Source: Haliclona indistincta
Taxonomy: Eukaryota > Porifera > Demospongiae > Haplosclerida > Chalinidae
Reading direction: 5' to 3'
DNA length: 64,000 nt
Assembly (NCBI GenBank): GCA_964017065.1
Contig: OZ024791.1
Coordinates: 3,605,410 to 3,669,409, forward strand
Shown here: one piece after another, positions 31,488-42,350 of the stretch
How positions within the stretch are numbered: the first letter of the stretch is position 1
Layout: every line of letters begins with the position of its first letter
Notes under the pieces: generated by a model
Databases searched by the model: none
What the model was told of the DNA's origin: nothing
The model's input: only the letters and a program-made list of their open reading frames with translations
Translations under genes and position numbers: made by a program

Positions 31488-31786
31488 TAGGGCTGAAACG
31501 AATAACACATTTTCATGTTCGAATAGTCACTAGCTAAAACGAACGAATAGTCGAATACTCTATTATCAGAATGAAACTAGCTCTAGCAACCAGTGCGCAA
31601 GAACAAAATATGTTTGAAAGTTGTATATCAACATACAGTCAGGGCTCAGGCTTGATTTGTGGACTGGTTATAAATAGCCCAAGTTTCCCAACTGCTAAAA
31701 GACTTCAAACGAATAATCGAATAGCTGCAATAGCATTCGAATACTGTCAAAACGATCGAATAGTACAAGTATTCGTTTCAGCCCTA
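31488..31786. mobile_element. 299 bp hAT-type MITE
   Basis: Ends TAGGGCTGAAACGAATA / TATTCGTTTCAGCCCTA with an 8 bp target duplication TACATAAT at 31480-31487 and 31787-31794. AACGAATAGTCGAATA-like motifs recur inside. No ORF. Confidence 0.92.
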
Positions 31787-32043
31787 TACATAATATCAGG
31801 TCGCCTATGCGTGCTTGCATGCAGTGCATACGAGCCCGCCCACACTAGTTTGTAGACCTGTACAGTGGTTATTTTCTGGCAAGCGCAGAATGGTGATCCT
31901 ATACAAGCTTATCGTTCTTCGCAGTGTTCTCGCAGTGATTTTGTGACCAAGTGGTGCAATTATTATTAATTATTCATGATAGGCGTGGCAAATACCATTA
32001 ACCCTTTCTTTGCTGTATTGCGAGCATGTGGATCTGAATAATT

Positions 32044-32691
32044 ATGCCTCCAAAGAGAGCTAGACTTCTGCCAGGACAGCGTACGCTAACTGGTGCATTT
32101 GTGCCGTCGTCCTCTAGATCGCCGACATCGAACGCCGTGTCTTTATCGCCGACGCCATGTCTTTATCGCCGACGCCGTCTCCATCGCCAACTTCTTCATC
32201 GACGTCCCATGATCGGTCATCATCAGAACCATTATGTCTAAAAGGTGTTGAAACTTGGCGTTCCTTTGCCGAGCGGCGATGGAAGGAACGCTTTGCCTGG
32301 CTTGAAAGTGAAGAGCGACGGTGTTTATTGTATCTATTGCTGAGAAAGAAGTGCCCATGCAACTTCTGCTAGAGGCAGCGAGATTTTTCTTGCTAAGGGG
32401 TTTACTGGTACAAGACCCGATGTGTTACCATGCCACGAGAGCAGCAGTAACCACACTGCCTGTGCTGATTCGTACAGAGAAAGCGTACAGCGTAGAGCAA
32501 CCAAACGCAATGTCTATGATATGATACGTTCCGGAAACTACCTCACTGAAGATGGTGAGGTATTTTGCGATGCTTTGCGCTGGTTGTACTTTCTATTGAA
32601 GCATTGGATTCCACACACCACCAACTTCTTGCCTTTGCGCAAGTTATGTATTCAAATGGGAAATTTGTCACTAGAAAACCTAGCGTTAGAG
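32044..32691 (+). pseudogene. hAT transposase, N-terminal part
   Basis: The ATG at 32044 opens MPPKRARLLPGQRTLTGAFV, followed in shifting frames by a Ser/Pro-rich linker. A zinc-finger-like stretch follows (CLLYLLLRKKCPCNFC, then GTRPDVLPCHESSSNHTACA), which fits a BED- or TTF-type finger (C-x2-C ... H). Then comes a helical region ending KLCIQMGNLSLENLALE at the MULE insertion. The reading line continues exactly at 38061 after removal of the MULE and one 9 bp duplication. At least two frame changes occur between 32130 and 32420. Confidence 0.7.
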
Positions 32692-33060
32692 GGCAGTAGA
32701 CAATCACTGGACTGGACTGGTGGACTGGACCAGTGGACTGGACCGGTGGACTGGACTGGTGGACTGGACTGGTGGACTCACTCCAGGCTGTACTGTAACT
32801 ACTAGTGATTGTAAAACATTAAGCAGGGCGAGCCTGAGCGAAGAATTTTCATTATGACTAATAGTATTAATTATTATGCTATCTATTATTATGCTATAGT
32901 GCTCGAATTATGCTATTATGCTCTCGCTACCATGGGCCTCGCCCCAATAATTTATTGCTTAATAATTGTACCACCCACACTAACATGAATTGTTATTTTA
33001 ATTCAAAGTGTTGGTTCATGATCAAGTGAATAATGAAAACCAAAAAGTCAGATCAATGAA

Positions 33061-35665
33061 GAATTAGCAAATTGAGTTAAATGATTGAAGAAGGTCTCGC
33101 TGTCCCTGTCTTAGTCGGGTATTTACTTCTTCTGAGACAACCAAATGTTCAGGCTTAAACAAAGGCCAGTTTGCCCTAATACACAATAGATTAACATGAT
33201 AGTAAGCTGGAGAAAATTTGCGCTGAGATGTGGACCCTTGAGGTACGAACGATCTCCACTCACGATGTTGAATACACATATCATATGGGTGTGTAGGTGG
33301 CTTTACGTATCGATTACCACAACCAGCACACTTTGCAATGTTCCCAGAAATAAAGCAAAGATTAAAGGGAGCATTCTCTTCTGCCATTGGAGGTACTTGA
33401 TTTGATACGGTCAGTACGTACTGTCGGAGTAAGTGCATCTTTGCGTCGACGAGGAGCCTGACTTCCCTTTTTCCCTCGGCCAGCTGGCATATCATGTACA
33501 GCCAACTTTGTGAAGTTAGCTGGATACACCAGCCGGCCAACCATAAGAGGGATAAGTAGGTGCATACGAATAACTAGACGGACCTGGATAACTAGACGCA
33601 CCTACATAGCAAGGTTGACCAGGATAACCAGATGTAGATGAGTAGGCAGGAATACCTGAATCTAAAGAGATGTTGACAGTGGGGCCGTTATTTCCTGCGA
33701 TAGCCTGGCAAACAACGGCATCATCGCCTGATGCTGATACCGACTGAGTGTTTTCGTTGATACGGTCAGTACGTACTGTCGGAGTAAGTGCATCTTTGCG
33801 TCGACGAGGAGCCTGACTTCCCTTTTTCCCTCGGCCAGCTGGCATATCATGTACAGCCAACTTTGTGAAGTTAGGTTTTTTTTGCCTTCTTGAAAGAGTT
33901 TAAAAAGTCAGGAAGCAAGTCATTAAGCTCTGCAACAGCTACTGTGTGGGAACAGATAGATAAGGACTTGAAGTTGACGCACTCAGCATCACATTTGAAC
34001 TTGCCCACACCTTTGCAAGGAGAAACCAAGTGAGAACGATGACCACTACGGCTAATTACCATTCTTGCCTGACTTGAATTTCCAGGAGCAGGAGTTATAT
34101 TCCCCGGAGAATTGAGTAGCTCAGTCGCTTTCAACCATATTCCTTCGAGACAAGCTTTGGGGACATACACATCAGCTGCCAGTGATGTCACATCCACAGA
34201 AAGGCAATGCAACTTGCTATTTTCACCGCTGGTACCTGCCTCATGAGATCTGCTTTCTGTAACAGCTACACCAACCGATTCATTCTTTCCAGACTCAAAA
34301 ACAGACGACGGTTTGACTACAGCAGTAGCGACTTTGTGCATATGCATACGACGTTGTTTTTCGGTCATCTTGAACCATGCTTTCTCATCTACTGTCAAGT
34401 GGTGATATTGATTCTTGAAACGATATTTTCCCCTTCCAATCACAGCCCGCTCTAGCTCTCGTTCCTGCTCATCGACAAATTCCTTCAGTTTTTCCACAAA
34501 TTCAACAAGTTGACTAGACTTGAAATTGACGTGTCTTTTGAGCATCGAGTTGACAGTTTCACTAGCGTTAGTTGTATAAGGTTGTGGAGGGCATCCCATA
34601 CCCCCTGCTCACGGATAGGACGCAGCATTGTTTTCTTTACGATATCTTTCTTGTATTTGCAAAACCAATTAAAAAATGCCGGTTGCAATCCTGCACTTAA
34701 CTCCATCTTCTCCCATCGTGACTCCAAGACATCCAACTTCGTGTCAAGCTCAGTCTCACTTGTACAATCAACAATCCCTTCAGAAAATACCTCATCATGC
34801 TGATGTCCTAAGATATCATCGATGATTTCCTTGGCTAAAGACTGAGGATAACCCTTACCATGCAAGTGATGTTTTAGATTCTTTCGAAAGTGTGTAAAAC
34901 AGGTTAAGTGGGTGGCATAATGAAATTCATGAGTGAAAGCATCAGCAAGGGCTTCTTCTCCATCCGTTCCAATGGCACAGACAGCTTCGAGAGGCCTTCG
35001 AAGCCCAACTAACGTCGAGGCAAAAAACAAGTAGGTGCCGAAGGTTTTTCGGTAATGTACCAAACAAGGGCCAACAAAAATGGGAGATGTGCTATAACGA
35101 ACACTTTCTAGTAGTTGGTGATAGTACGTAGTAGGTGTAACATCAAAATCACCTAAATTAAAGGTCAGATCAATAGATAGAACAGAAAATTCACTAGGGT
35201 TAGTGCAGAATCTTTCCAGATCGTCCAGTTGTCGATCCCTAGCAAGGACGAAGGCAGGCTCAGGGCATGGTCTTGTATCTCGTACGAAGAGGCCATGTCT
35301 ATCTCCCTGTTTTGTCTGTTGCATAATAGTAAAAATTTGATCAGCAAGAGGATCAGCAAGTAAGTGCTTTGCTGATTTTCCTTTGCTAGCTTCCTTAATA
35401 TATGCAATTTGTCGTTCATTGCGAGGAAGGTCACAAGGTGAAGATGCTGACATCACACCACCCAAGGATTCAGACACAATACTCATGACATGCTTTGGCC
35501 CACCCTTATTAGCATTCTGCTTTACCATAGCTCTAGTACTTGCCAGAGTTGGGAAGAATGGTTCACAAGACTTGGAATTCCCATGAGGCGCAGCAACAAG
35601 AGGTGGTCCTCCTGGTGGTATGGAGTAGCTAAGCAGGCATAGACGATGTGGGCTTCCTTTATGAT
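33061..35665 (-). pseudogene. MULE transposase main exon, frameshifted
   Basis: After a CTTCAG acceptor the exon reads AAPHGNSKSCEPFF, then the ORF 35528-34485. The MULE catalytic domain shows SIDLTFNLGDFDVTPTTYYH (first Asp), AVCAIGTDGEEALADAF (second Asp) and H-L-CFTHFRKN. A one-base shift near 34600 leads to TTNASETVNSMLKRH (catalytic Glu region), then the SWIM zinc finger CDAECVNFKSLSICSHTVAV near 34000-33940. After a Gly/Ser/Tyr/Pro-rich linker a C-terminal cysteine domain (KCAGCGNRYVKPPTHPYDMC) ends at 33064. A 110 bp internal duplication shifts the frame between linker and C-terminal domain. Confidence 0.9.
33398..33870 (-). repeat. 110 bp direct duplication inside MULE gene
   Basis: GATACGGTCAGTACGTACTG through CAACTTTGTGAAGTTAG occurs at 33398-33512 and 33758-33872, nearly identical. 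The stretch between is the Gly/Ser/Tyr-rich linker. Confidence 0.92.
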
Positions 35666-35777
35666 CTGAAGGAAAAAATTAAGAGTTTAATAATAACGTA
35701 TGCAACACCGTCCAGAACACTACTAATAATTATTATTATAATTATTGAATACTTTGATCCTAATAATGTAGACTCAC

Positions 35778-37135
35778 CTGTAACAAATGCCAAGAGTCGC
35801 TGAAATTGAGATTTAATTGGGTGATATCAGTGAATTCGACGGAGTAGAAACACATTTGCTGAGGTTGAAGAGGAGATTCGCTCAAACCAGACTTTCCCTT
35901 TTGCGTGCCACGATGCATAACGTATCACATGTGACCCGCTATACTTCCACTTTCCGAACTCATCTTTCTTGATGTCATCGGGATGCTTTAAACTATCCAA
36001 GTCAACAACAAATGTGGCTGATCTGATGATATTTGACGGCCGTCCACAACAAATTTTTGACTGCGGAATATTGGGGTCAAGAAGAATTTCCAAGATTCGT
36101 TCACCACTGTATGAAGCAGCTGGGAACTCGAATATTGGATGGCTAAATATAGATAGAAAAACAAATAATATACTCACAATCTATGCACATATAAAACTAT
36201 CTAACCTTGATGATGTGACATCGGATGCCTCATCTCTAGATATAAATGAGCGCTTCCTGCTAGTACTAGTGCAATAGGACACATCATCTTCAGACAACAC
36301 ACAACTCTTGCCAGAACAATTGTCAGACTCATCAGACGTTTCGTCATCATTAAACATCAGTACCCTTCGTTTAACATGCCTAAAATGCCATAATTATGAT
36401 CACATGATTATGTGCCACACACAGATGCTCAACATACCTTTCAATCGCCACTTCTTCATCCTCTTCTTCACTATTCTCTTCTAAGTCTAAGATCAAGCTG
36501 CTGCAAAATAAAACCAAAGGATCTAACCTTTATTCATCATTGACCATGTATAACACTAGTCAGGCGTGGCCTAACTTTTGGTGTCTACACTTAACAGAAT
36601 AGTCAGGAGACACTGTCACACTGATCTGTAGCTCAGGAATTTAATTATTGCGTGAGATTTCGAGTGTGTGGGAGTAGATAGTATGTACTATTATTATTCA
36701 TTATTGATTATGCATGAGTATAACCCTGCACTGATTATTATGAAAAGGTTTGTCATATCACGAATAGAGTGTGCGTACTAAACGTAGCGACAGTGACCAG
36801 ACGGTGCAGACAGACTCTAGAACAATAGTAGGTGTTACCAATCGCAGAACAATCAAAAACAGCAACACAAACTGTTCAGCGATCTGATTGACCTGCAACT
36901 ATAGTAGTTGCAGAAATACAGATCGAGTGTACTAGTGTCTCCTGACTATTTCGTACAGGTGAAAAATCTGGCCACGCCTGACTAGTATAAAGTAATGATT
37001 ATTGTACTGAAGTTTACTTACCGATATCTATTAGCTTTATTAGCTTGCAACTGTTTAACAGGAGATGGAGAGGGCTCAGCGTTGGAGTATGAGTCGATGG
37101 AGTATGAGTCGTTGAAGTCGGAGTCTAACAATAAT
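35778..37135 (-). CDS. MULE transposase 5' exons (a-d)
   Basis: Four exons by splice consensus on the minus strand: 37135-37022 (donor GTAAGT; SDFNDSYSIDSYSNAEPSPS), 36500-36438 (between TTTTGCAG and GTATGT; LDLEENSEEEDEEVAIER), 36379-36206 (HVKRRVLMFNDDETSDESDN), and 36142-35778 (donor GTGAGT). The last contains RPSNIIRSATFVVDLDSLKH and KKDEFGKWKYSGSHVIRYA, a likely WRKY/FLYWCH-type DNA-binding region. An in-frame TGA after LLRRIH near 35828 would truncate it. Exons a-c are acidic. The first Met is not certain. Confidence 0.65.
36555..36986. mobile_element. MITE in MULE intron
   Basis: Ends ACTAGTCAGGCGTGGCC / GGCCACGCCTGACTAGT. A second inner inverted pair, ATAGTCAGGAGACACT / AGTGTCTCCTGACTAT, lies at about 36600 and 36935. 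TATAA-like sequence occurs on both sides; the exact target duplication is uncertain. Confidence 0.75.
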
Positions 37136-38060
37136 AACGTCTGCAATGTTTACATGGAACATTACATACATGTGCTTTCTTGTAGCGTTGCGCATGCGTA
37201 AATACAAGCACTACCATGTGTACGTACTGATTAAGGTGGCGGGTATGCTAATTAATATGCATAATATTCATAACCTGTGGTCACCACAAAAATGCGCTAG
37301 TGTAAACGCAGTGCAAACCGGCCTCTGCGTAGAATTGCGTCACTTAGCTATAGCCAGGGCTCAGACATGTATTCGTGATTGCAACGCTGACGTCACATCT
37401 TGCGGCGCGCGACCAAAAACCACAGAAATTAACTCAGCTTTACACACGCTACATATTTTACGTTTTACTTTAGTTTGCAACAATTTTAGCTATCAAAGGC
37501 CTGGCTGCAGCATCATAAGTATGTGTACCACAATCGGTTGGATCCGTTTGGCCCGATCTTACAGAGTTAGTATTATATGAATACTAACAGTTGTAAGTAA
37601 AACAAAATAATAGCTATTATAGCGACAAAAATGCTTCAGCGCAACTGCACGCCAAATCCATCCAACCGTTTTTGGACATAGGCAATCTATTGCTACTGGC
37701 GAAATTTCAACATCTGCAAACATTTCCTGTAGAAAGAAAACGTTAATTCTTAATATTCTAAAAATGTATGATAACTACGCACATACAAATCTGTACCTGG
37801 ACAAAATCGCGCTAAACATGCACTGATGTGTTATATTTCATTAAAACTTTAGTTCTTTAGCAAAGCTTTAGAAATAAGCGTTTTATGCATATTTTAAAAA
37901 CTGTACAAAACGGCAAAAATTCGTGTACCCGCCCCCTTAATCCAATATTGACTATAGCCAGTCCACCAGTCCAGTCCACTGGTCCAGTCCAGTCCACTGG
38001 TCCAGTCCACCGGTCCAGTCCACCAGTCCAGTCCAGTGATTGTCTACTGCCGCGTTAGAG

Positions 38061-40707
38061 GCCAAAAATCGTACATACACATCTGAGCAGACCATGCAAG
38101 AGATAATTGAGGCAATTGGTTTTACCATCAAAAGAGATGTACTTGAAAAGCTGTGTGTATCACCGTATTACTCTATAATGCTTGATGAGTCAACTGATCT
38201 CTCCACTGTAAAGCAGCTAGGTCTGGTTGTTCAATACCTTGACAAACAATCAGCTATTCCTCAGATAAGGTACCTGAAGTTGGTGATTTGGCTCCTGCAG
38301 TTCACGCAACAGCAGATGTAATTAACCCTCGGCGCATGCGCGAGGGTTACAGTACTTGCTCTGTCATTCATTAACCCTCGGCGCATGCGCGAGGGTTACG
38401 GTACTTGCTTTGTCATTCATTCATTCATTCTGTCCAATGAGCTGCAGAGACCATCGCTCACTTCTGAAACTCGGTAAAGGTATGAACAGGCTTAGCACGA
38501 CAATGGCTTGCAATGTGACTCGTGGATTTTGCTAAAGTGCTTTCGTTCTCGAGTTATGTGTGGCTGGCTCACCTTGACGGCCGTCTTGGACCTCTCTGAC
38601 TACAAACGCGCCCATAGTTGACTATCTAGGTACTTTTAGATTCCATCTAAACAGCAGGACAGCTCTGGGGGTGCGTAGACATCTCAAGAAAAAGCCTATC
38701 AAAGCCAAGAGCAATGGCTACCTACTCAGTGTTCACGGTCACGCCCACTTGACACACCTTGTCTCGGTTGTGGTCAGCACTTTGCTGTCTTCTGGCTAGC
38801 AGTGCAGTTTCAATAGCAAGCAGGTTGGCTTTAGCTGCAAAGCTCCTTCTGCAAACCATAACTAAGGAACTAACTCTACAATGTGCAACACGCCGAGGGT
38901 TTCTTGAAATCTGTTCATTCACTCGTTCGTTCGTTCATTCTGTCCAACGAGCTGCAGAGACCATCGCTCACTTCTGAAACTCGGTAAAGGTATGAACAGG
39001 CTTAGCATGACAATGGCTTGCAATGTGACTCGTGGATTTTGCTAAAGTGCTTTCGTTCTCGAGTTATGTATGGCTGGCTCACCTTGACAGCCATCTTGGA
39101 CCTCTCTGACTACAAACGCACCCATAGTTGACTACCTAGGTACTTGTAGATTCCATCTAAACAGCAGGACAGCTCTGGGGGTGCGTTGACATCTCAATAA
39201 AGAGCCTATCAAAGCCAAGAGCAATGGCTACCTACTCAGTGTTCACGGTCACGCCCACTTGACACACCTTGTCTCGGTTGTGGTCAGCACTTCGCTGTCT
39301 TCTGGTTAGCAGTGCAGTTTCAATAGCAAGCAGGTTTGCTTTAGCTGCAAAGCTAACTAAAGAGCTAACTCTGCAATGTGCAACACGCCGAGGGTTTCGT
39401 GAAGGCTGTTCATTGTTAATGCAGTTACCCAGTATTTAGAAACAACTGCTTCCCCATCACCTGGCATGACAAAAATTGCTGGATCTACATGTGATGGAGC
39501 TTCAGTAATGCTTGGGCGTGAAAATGATGTGATGGCTCAGCTAAAGGCCAAAATTCCAGGTTTTATCGTCACACTTTGTTCTGCTCATCGGTTTGCACTT
39601 GCAGCTTCAGATTCTGCTCATGCAACTCCCTGGTTTGATCGCTTTGAGAAGGTATTGAATCAGATTATTCTTTCTTTTAACGCAGTGCTGTCCGTACAGC
39701 TGAACTGATTGAGATGCAGCGTATATTAGATAATCCTCAGCTGAAGCTTAAGAAAGCTTGTGAGACTCGGTGGCTTTCTCTTGAGAATGCAGTGAATGCA
39801 CTTCGCCGCTGCTTTCAGCCAGTTAAATGCGTTCTTGATCAAGAAGCAAATGATGGTGATGCAACTGCTTTAGGTCTATCTATCCACCTCGGCAAACCAG
39901 AGTTCATTGAACTTGCATTTTCTCTGTGATGTTCTTCGCATCGTGGGAAGTCTATCAACTGCATTTCAGAGCAATCAGGTTAACCTCCTCAGTATAGAAG
40001 GCTTGGTAAATGAAAAACTTGCTGCTTTAGAACAACTTCAGAGCAATGTTTACGAATGAGGCTACATGATGATGCTGGAGGATGATTATGAAGAAGAGCT
40101 AGAAGCTGTGAGAGAAATAGGAATTTTTGAGAGGAGGGCATCAGAGTACCCTACAGAGTTGCTGTCAAACATAAAGGGAAGATTTCCTCAAATGAGGTTG
40201 ATCACTATTCTAGGATATGTTCATCCGAAGAATGCAGTTGATGCCCGCCCTGCACAAGTGATTGAGCTTGCGTCTTTGCTTGATATAGATGGTGCATGTC
40301 TTTGGAATGAATTCTTGTCCTACAAGTAATTTGCTGACTCACTTGAGCCAAAGACACTTCATCAAGCAGTCTTGGAGATGTGGCACCCTGATAGACACGA
40401 TGCAATGGTGGCGGCATACCCTTTGCTAACTCCGCTGGTAGCACATGTTGTTGTGCTACCAGCATCATCAGCTGAAGTTGAGCGGGTGTTCTCTACCATG
40501 AACAGAATCAAGACGACACTTAGAAACCGACTGAGCAGCAAAAGGCTTGATAACTTGATCAGAGTATCGATGGATGTGCCTGAAGTAGCCGACTGGGATC
40601 CTATTCCAGCTGCTCTTCAATGGAAGGCAATGGGAAACAGAAGAATCAAGCTATTGCGACCAAATCCCTCTCTTGTTGCATTGGAGGACACTCAAGACAG
40701 TGAATAA
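38061..40707 (+). pseudogene. hAT transposase, catalytic and dimerisation part
   Basis: After the MULE the frame reads AKNRTYTSEQTMQEIIEAIG and YYSIMLDESTDLSTVKQLGL (first catalytic Asp, in the hAT LDESTD box). After the TTAA insertion it continues with IAGSTCDGASVMLGRENDVM (second Asp) and LCSAHRFALAAS, then KKACETRWLSLENAVNALRR (C-x2-TRW block), then the C-terminal dimerisation domain VVVLPASSAEVERVFSTMNR-IKTTLRNRLSS. This is the KIAA1586/ZNF862-like branch of hAT. Frameshifts at about 38270, 39710 and 39930 and a stop at 40058 make it inactive. Confidence 0.9.
38322..39415. mobile_element. TTAA-flanked insertion with tandem halves
   Basis: TTAA at 38322-38325 and 39416-39419, and hAT coding sense continues across it. 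The left end has two copies of the palindrome TTAACCCTCGGCGCATGCGCGAGGGTTA (38322 and 38371). The rest is two tandem copies of a unit of about 520 bp (38425-38940, then 38935-39410) beginning CATTCTGTCCAAYGAGCTGCAG. Confidence 0.85.
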
Positions 40708-40918
40708 CAGATTATCATCTGTCACTATTGTCATCTCACTATATATCACTTCATTCACAACCAAAATTATATAATCATTTATTATTCAATTTTCACCAAA
40801 TACCTGTCAAAACCAAGTGGTGCAATGTAACAACAAAGTGGCAACCAAGTGGTGCAATTTAACAACCAAGTGGTGCAGCACCACCAGAAAAAAGCCTAGC
40901 GAGAACACTGGTTCTTCG

Positions 40919-41423
40919 TAGACTCCTGACAAATATGTGTTCTCCGTGATCCATACGGCGCGGCGATACTCAAGCTAGTGCTTGGTCACGTGTGCTAACC
41001 ACTGCTTGGTCACGTGCGTATTGCGCAATCACAATAATGGCGTCTAACACTTAGCTGACAATGGCTTAACTTGAAGACAAAGTTCAAAAGGCACCTGCCA
41101 GGAGAATTCACGACTGTTCGTGGGTGTTTTGGTCTCAGCATTGCTCGCGTAAAGGCGCTAGGCATGCTGAAGAAAGAAGATGAAAACGAAGACGAAACAC
41201 TATTTTCACTGTTTCCAGGTTCGTCACTTTAGTAACAATTTTGAGCAATCTCCTTGATACTGTAAGATGGGGCAACGCCAGAGAGTAGATTTAGGTGTCT
41301 TTTGACGTATGCAATTCATCACCAGGTGAAATATCAGTGTTTGAACGCTAATACATTGTATGTAGCCGCCATCTTGTTTACCCGTTCAACGCTACATAGG
41401 GAGGCACTACCGTGCCTTCCTAA
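40919..41423 (-). repeat. Module A, inverted, interrupted by the hAT
   Basis: Continuation of the inverted module A whose start is at 31796-31921; ends at GGGAGGCACTACCGTGCCTTCC. Confidence 0.85.
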
Positions 41424-41536
41424 TAAAATCCAAATAGTAGTAGCAAAATATCAGCAATCTGCAAACAAATATACCTGTAAATTATCTTTAAGTTACAGTG
41501 AAACACAAAGAGAGTAGAAAAAATGTGTTTTTATGC

Positions 41537-42350
41537 CTCGGTGGGCGGAGCCACGTAGGCATACAGTAGTGTGTTCGTTTGTGTGTGTGTTCTCAATGCG
41601 TATCTCGGCAACTACATCGCGCTTGATCTGTGACAGTGCAGCTCATACGACTCCATAAGCAACAATGAAACTAGCGAGCAAAAGCGTCTTCAGGCTCATC
41701 TTGCTCGTCGAGCGAGCCTGAGCGAGCAAGCATTGATACAGTCATGCAGGTCTTCAGTAAACAGCTTGTATTTTTATTACAGCGGTTTTATTACATCTTG
41801 CACGCGTAGAGCGTGAAGCGTAGAGCGTAAACCGTGGTCAATCTGAATCACGCAATGTAATAAACCTTCCAAATAAGGCACGGTGATCCGTGCCTTATTT
41901 TGCTTTGCGCTTTTGTGGCTGTTGCAAGGAATAATAAAACCGCTGTACAACAGCTTGTACAATATTGCATCTTAGCTACATGTACTCTTTGTTGCTACAA
42001 TCCATTGTTCTGCTGCTTGCATGCTTCCATAGTTCTGCTGCTTGCATTCTTCCATGGTTCTGCTGCTTGCATGCTTCAGTTCTACTGCTAGTATGCTTCC
42101 ATGGTTCTGCTGCTCCCATGCTTCCATGGTTCTGCTGCTTCCATGCTAAAATGGTTCTGTTTCTTGCATGCTACCATGGTTCTGCTGCTTGCATGCCTCC
42201 ATAGTTCTGCTGCTTGCTTGCGTGCGTCCATGATACTTTTTTGATGCTTCCATACTGCATGCATACGTGCTGTCATTATGCATCTGCTAATTGCATGCTA
42301 GTATACATGCTACTGCACCGAGGCATCTGCACCTTTGGTGCTTTATTTTT
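41537..42350 (+). repeat. Repeat family E, copy 2
   Basis: Starts TTATGCCTCGGTGGGCGGAGCCACG and has a 25 bp minisatellite (TTCCATGGTTCTGCTGCTTGCATGC) repeated about eight times at 42010-42240. Ends in the same CACCGAGGCATCTGCACCTTTGGTGC as copy 1. Internal minisatellite length and sequence differ between copies. Confidence 0.75.
41777..41947. mobile_element. 171 bp MITE inside family E
   Basis: TACAGCGGTTTTATTA / TAATAAAACCGCTGTA inverted ends. Family E sequence AACAGCTTGTA is duplicated on both sides (41758-41768, 41950-41960). A perfect hairpin AAATAAGGCACGG/CCGTGCCTTATTT lies at 41871-41899. Confidence 0.75.

Larger units (their letters stand above)
32692..38051 (-). mobile_element. 5.4 kb MULE with minisatellite inverted repeats
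   Basis: Flanked by a 9 bp duplication GCGTTAGAG (32683-32691 and 38052-38060), the Mutator hallmark. The ends are inverted repeats GGCAGTAGACAATCACTGGACTGG continuing into tandem GGACTGGTGGACT units (32710-32778; inverse at 37958-38035). It carries an intron-containing minus-strand transposase and lies inside the hAT transposase gene. Confidence 0.95.
31922..40910 (+). mobile_element. 9 kb hAT transposon with nested elements
   Basis: Ends CAGTGTTCTCGC / GCGAGAACACTG with an 8 bp duplication GTTCTTCG (31914-31921 and 40911-40918). Both are diagnostic of hAT. It sits in an inverted module A. Without the nested MULE (5.4 kb) and TTAA element (1.1 kb) it would be about 2.5 kb. AACCAAGTGGTGCAATT motifs repeat near both ends (31948, 40813-40875), likely subterminal transposase-binding repeats. 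Confidence 0.95.
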
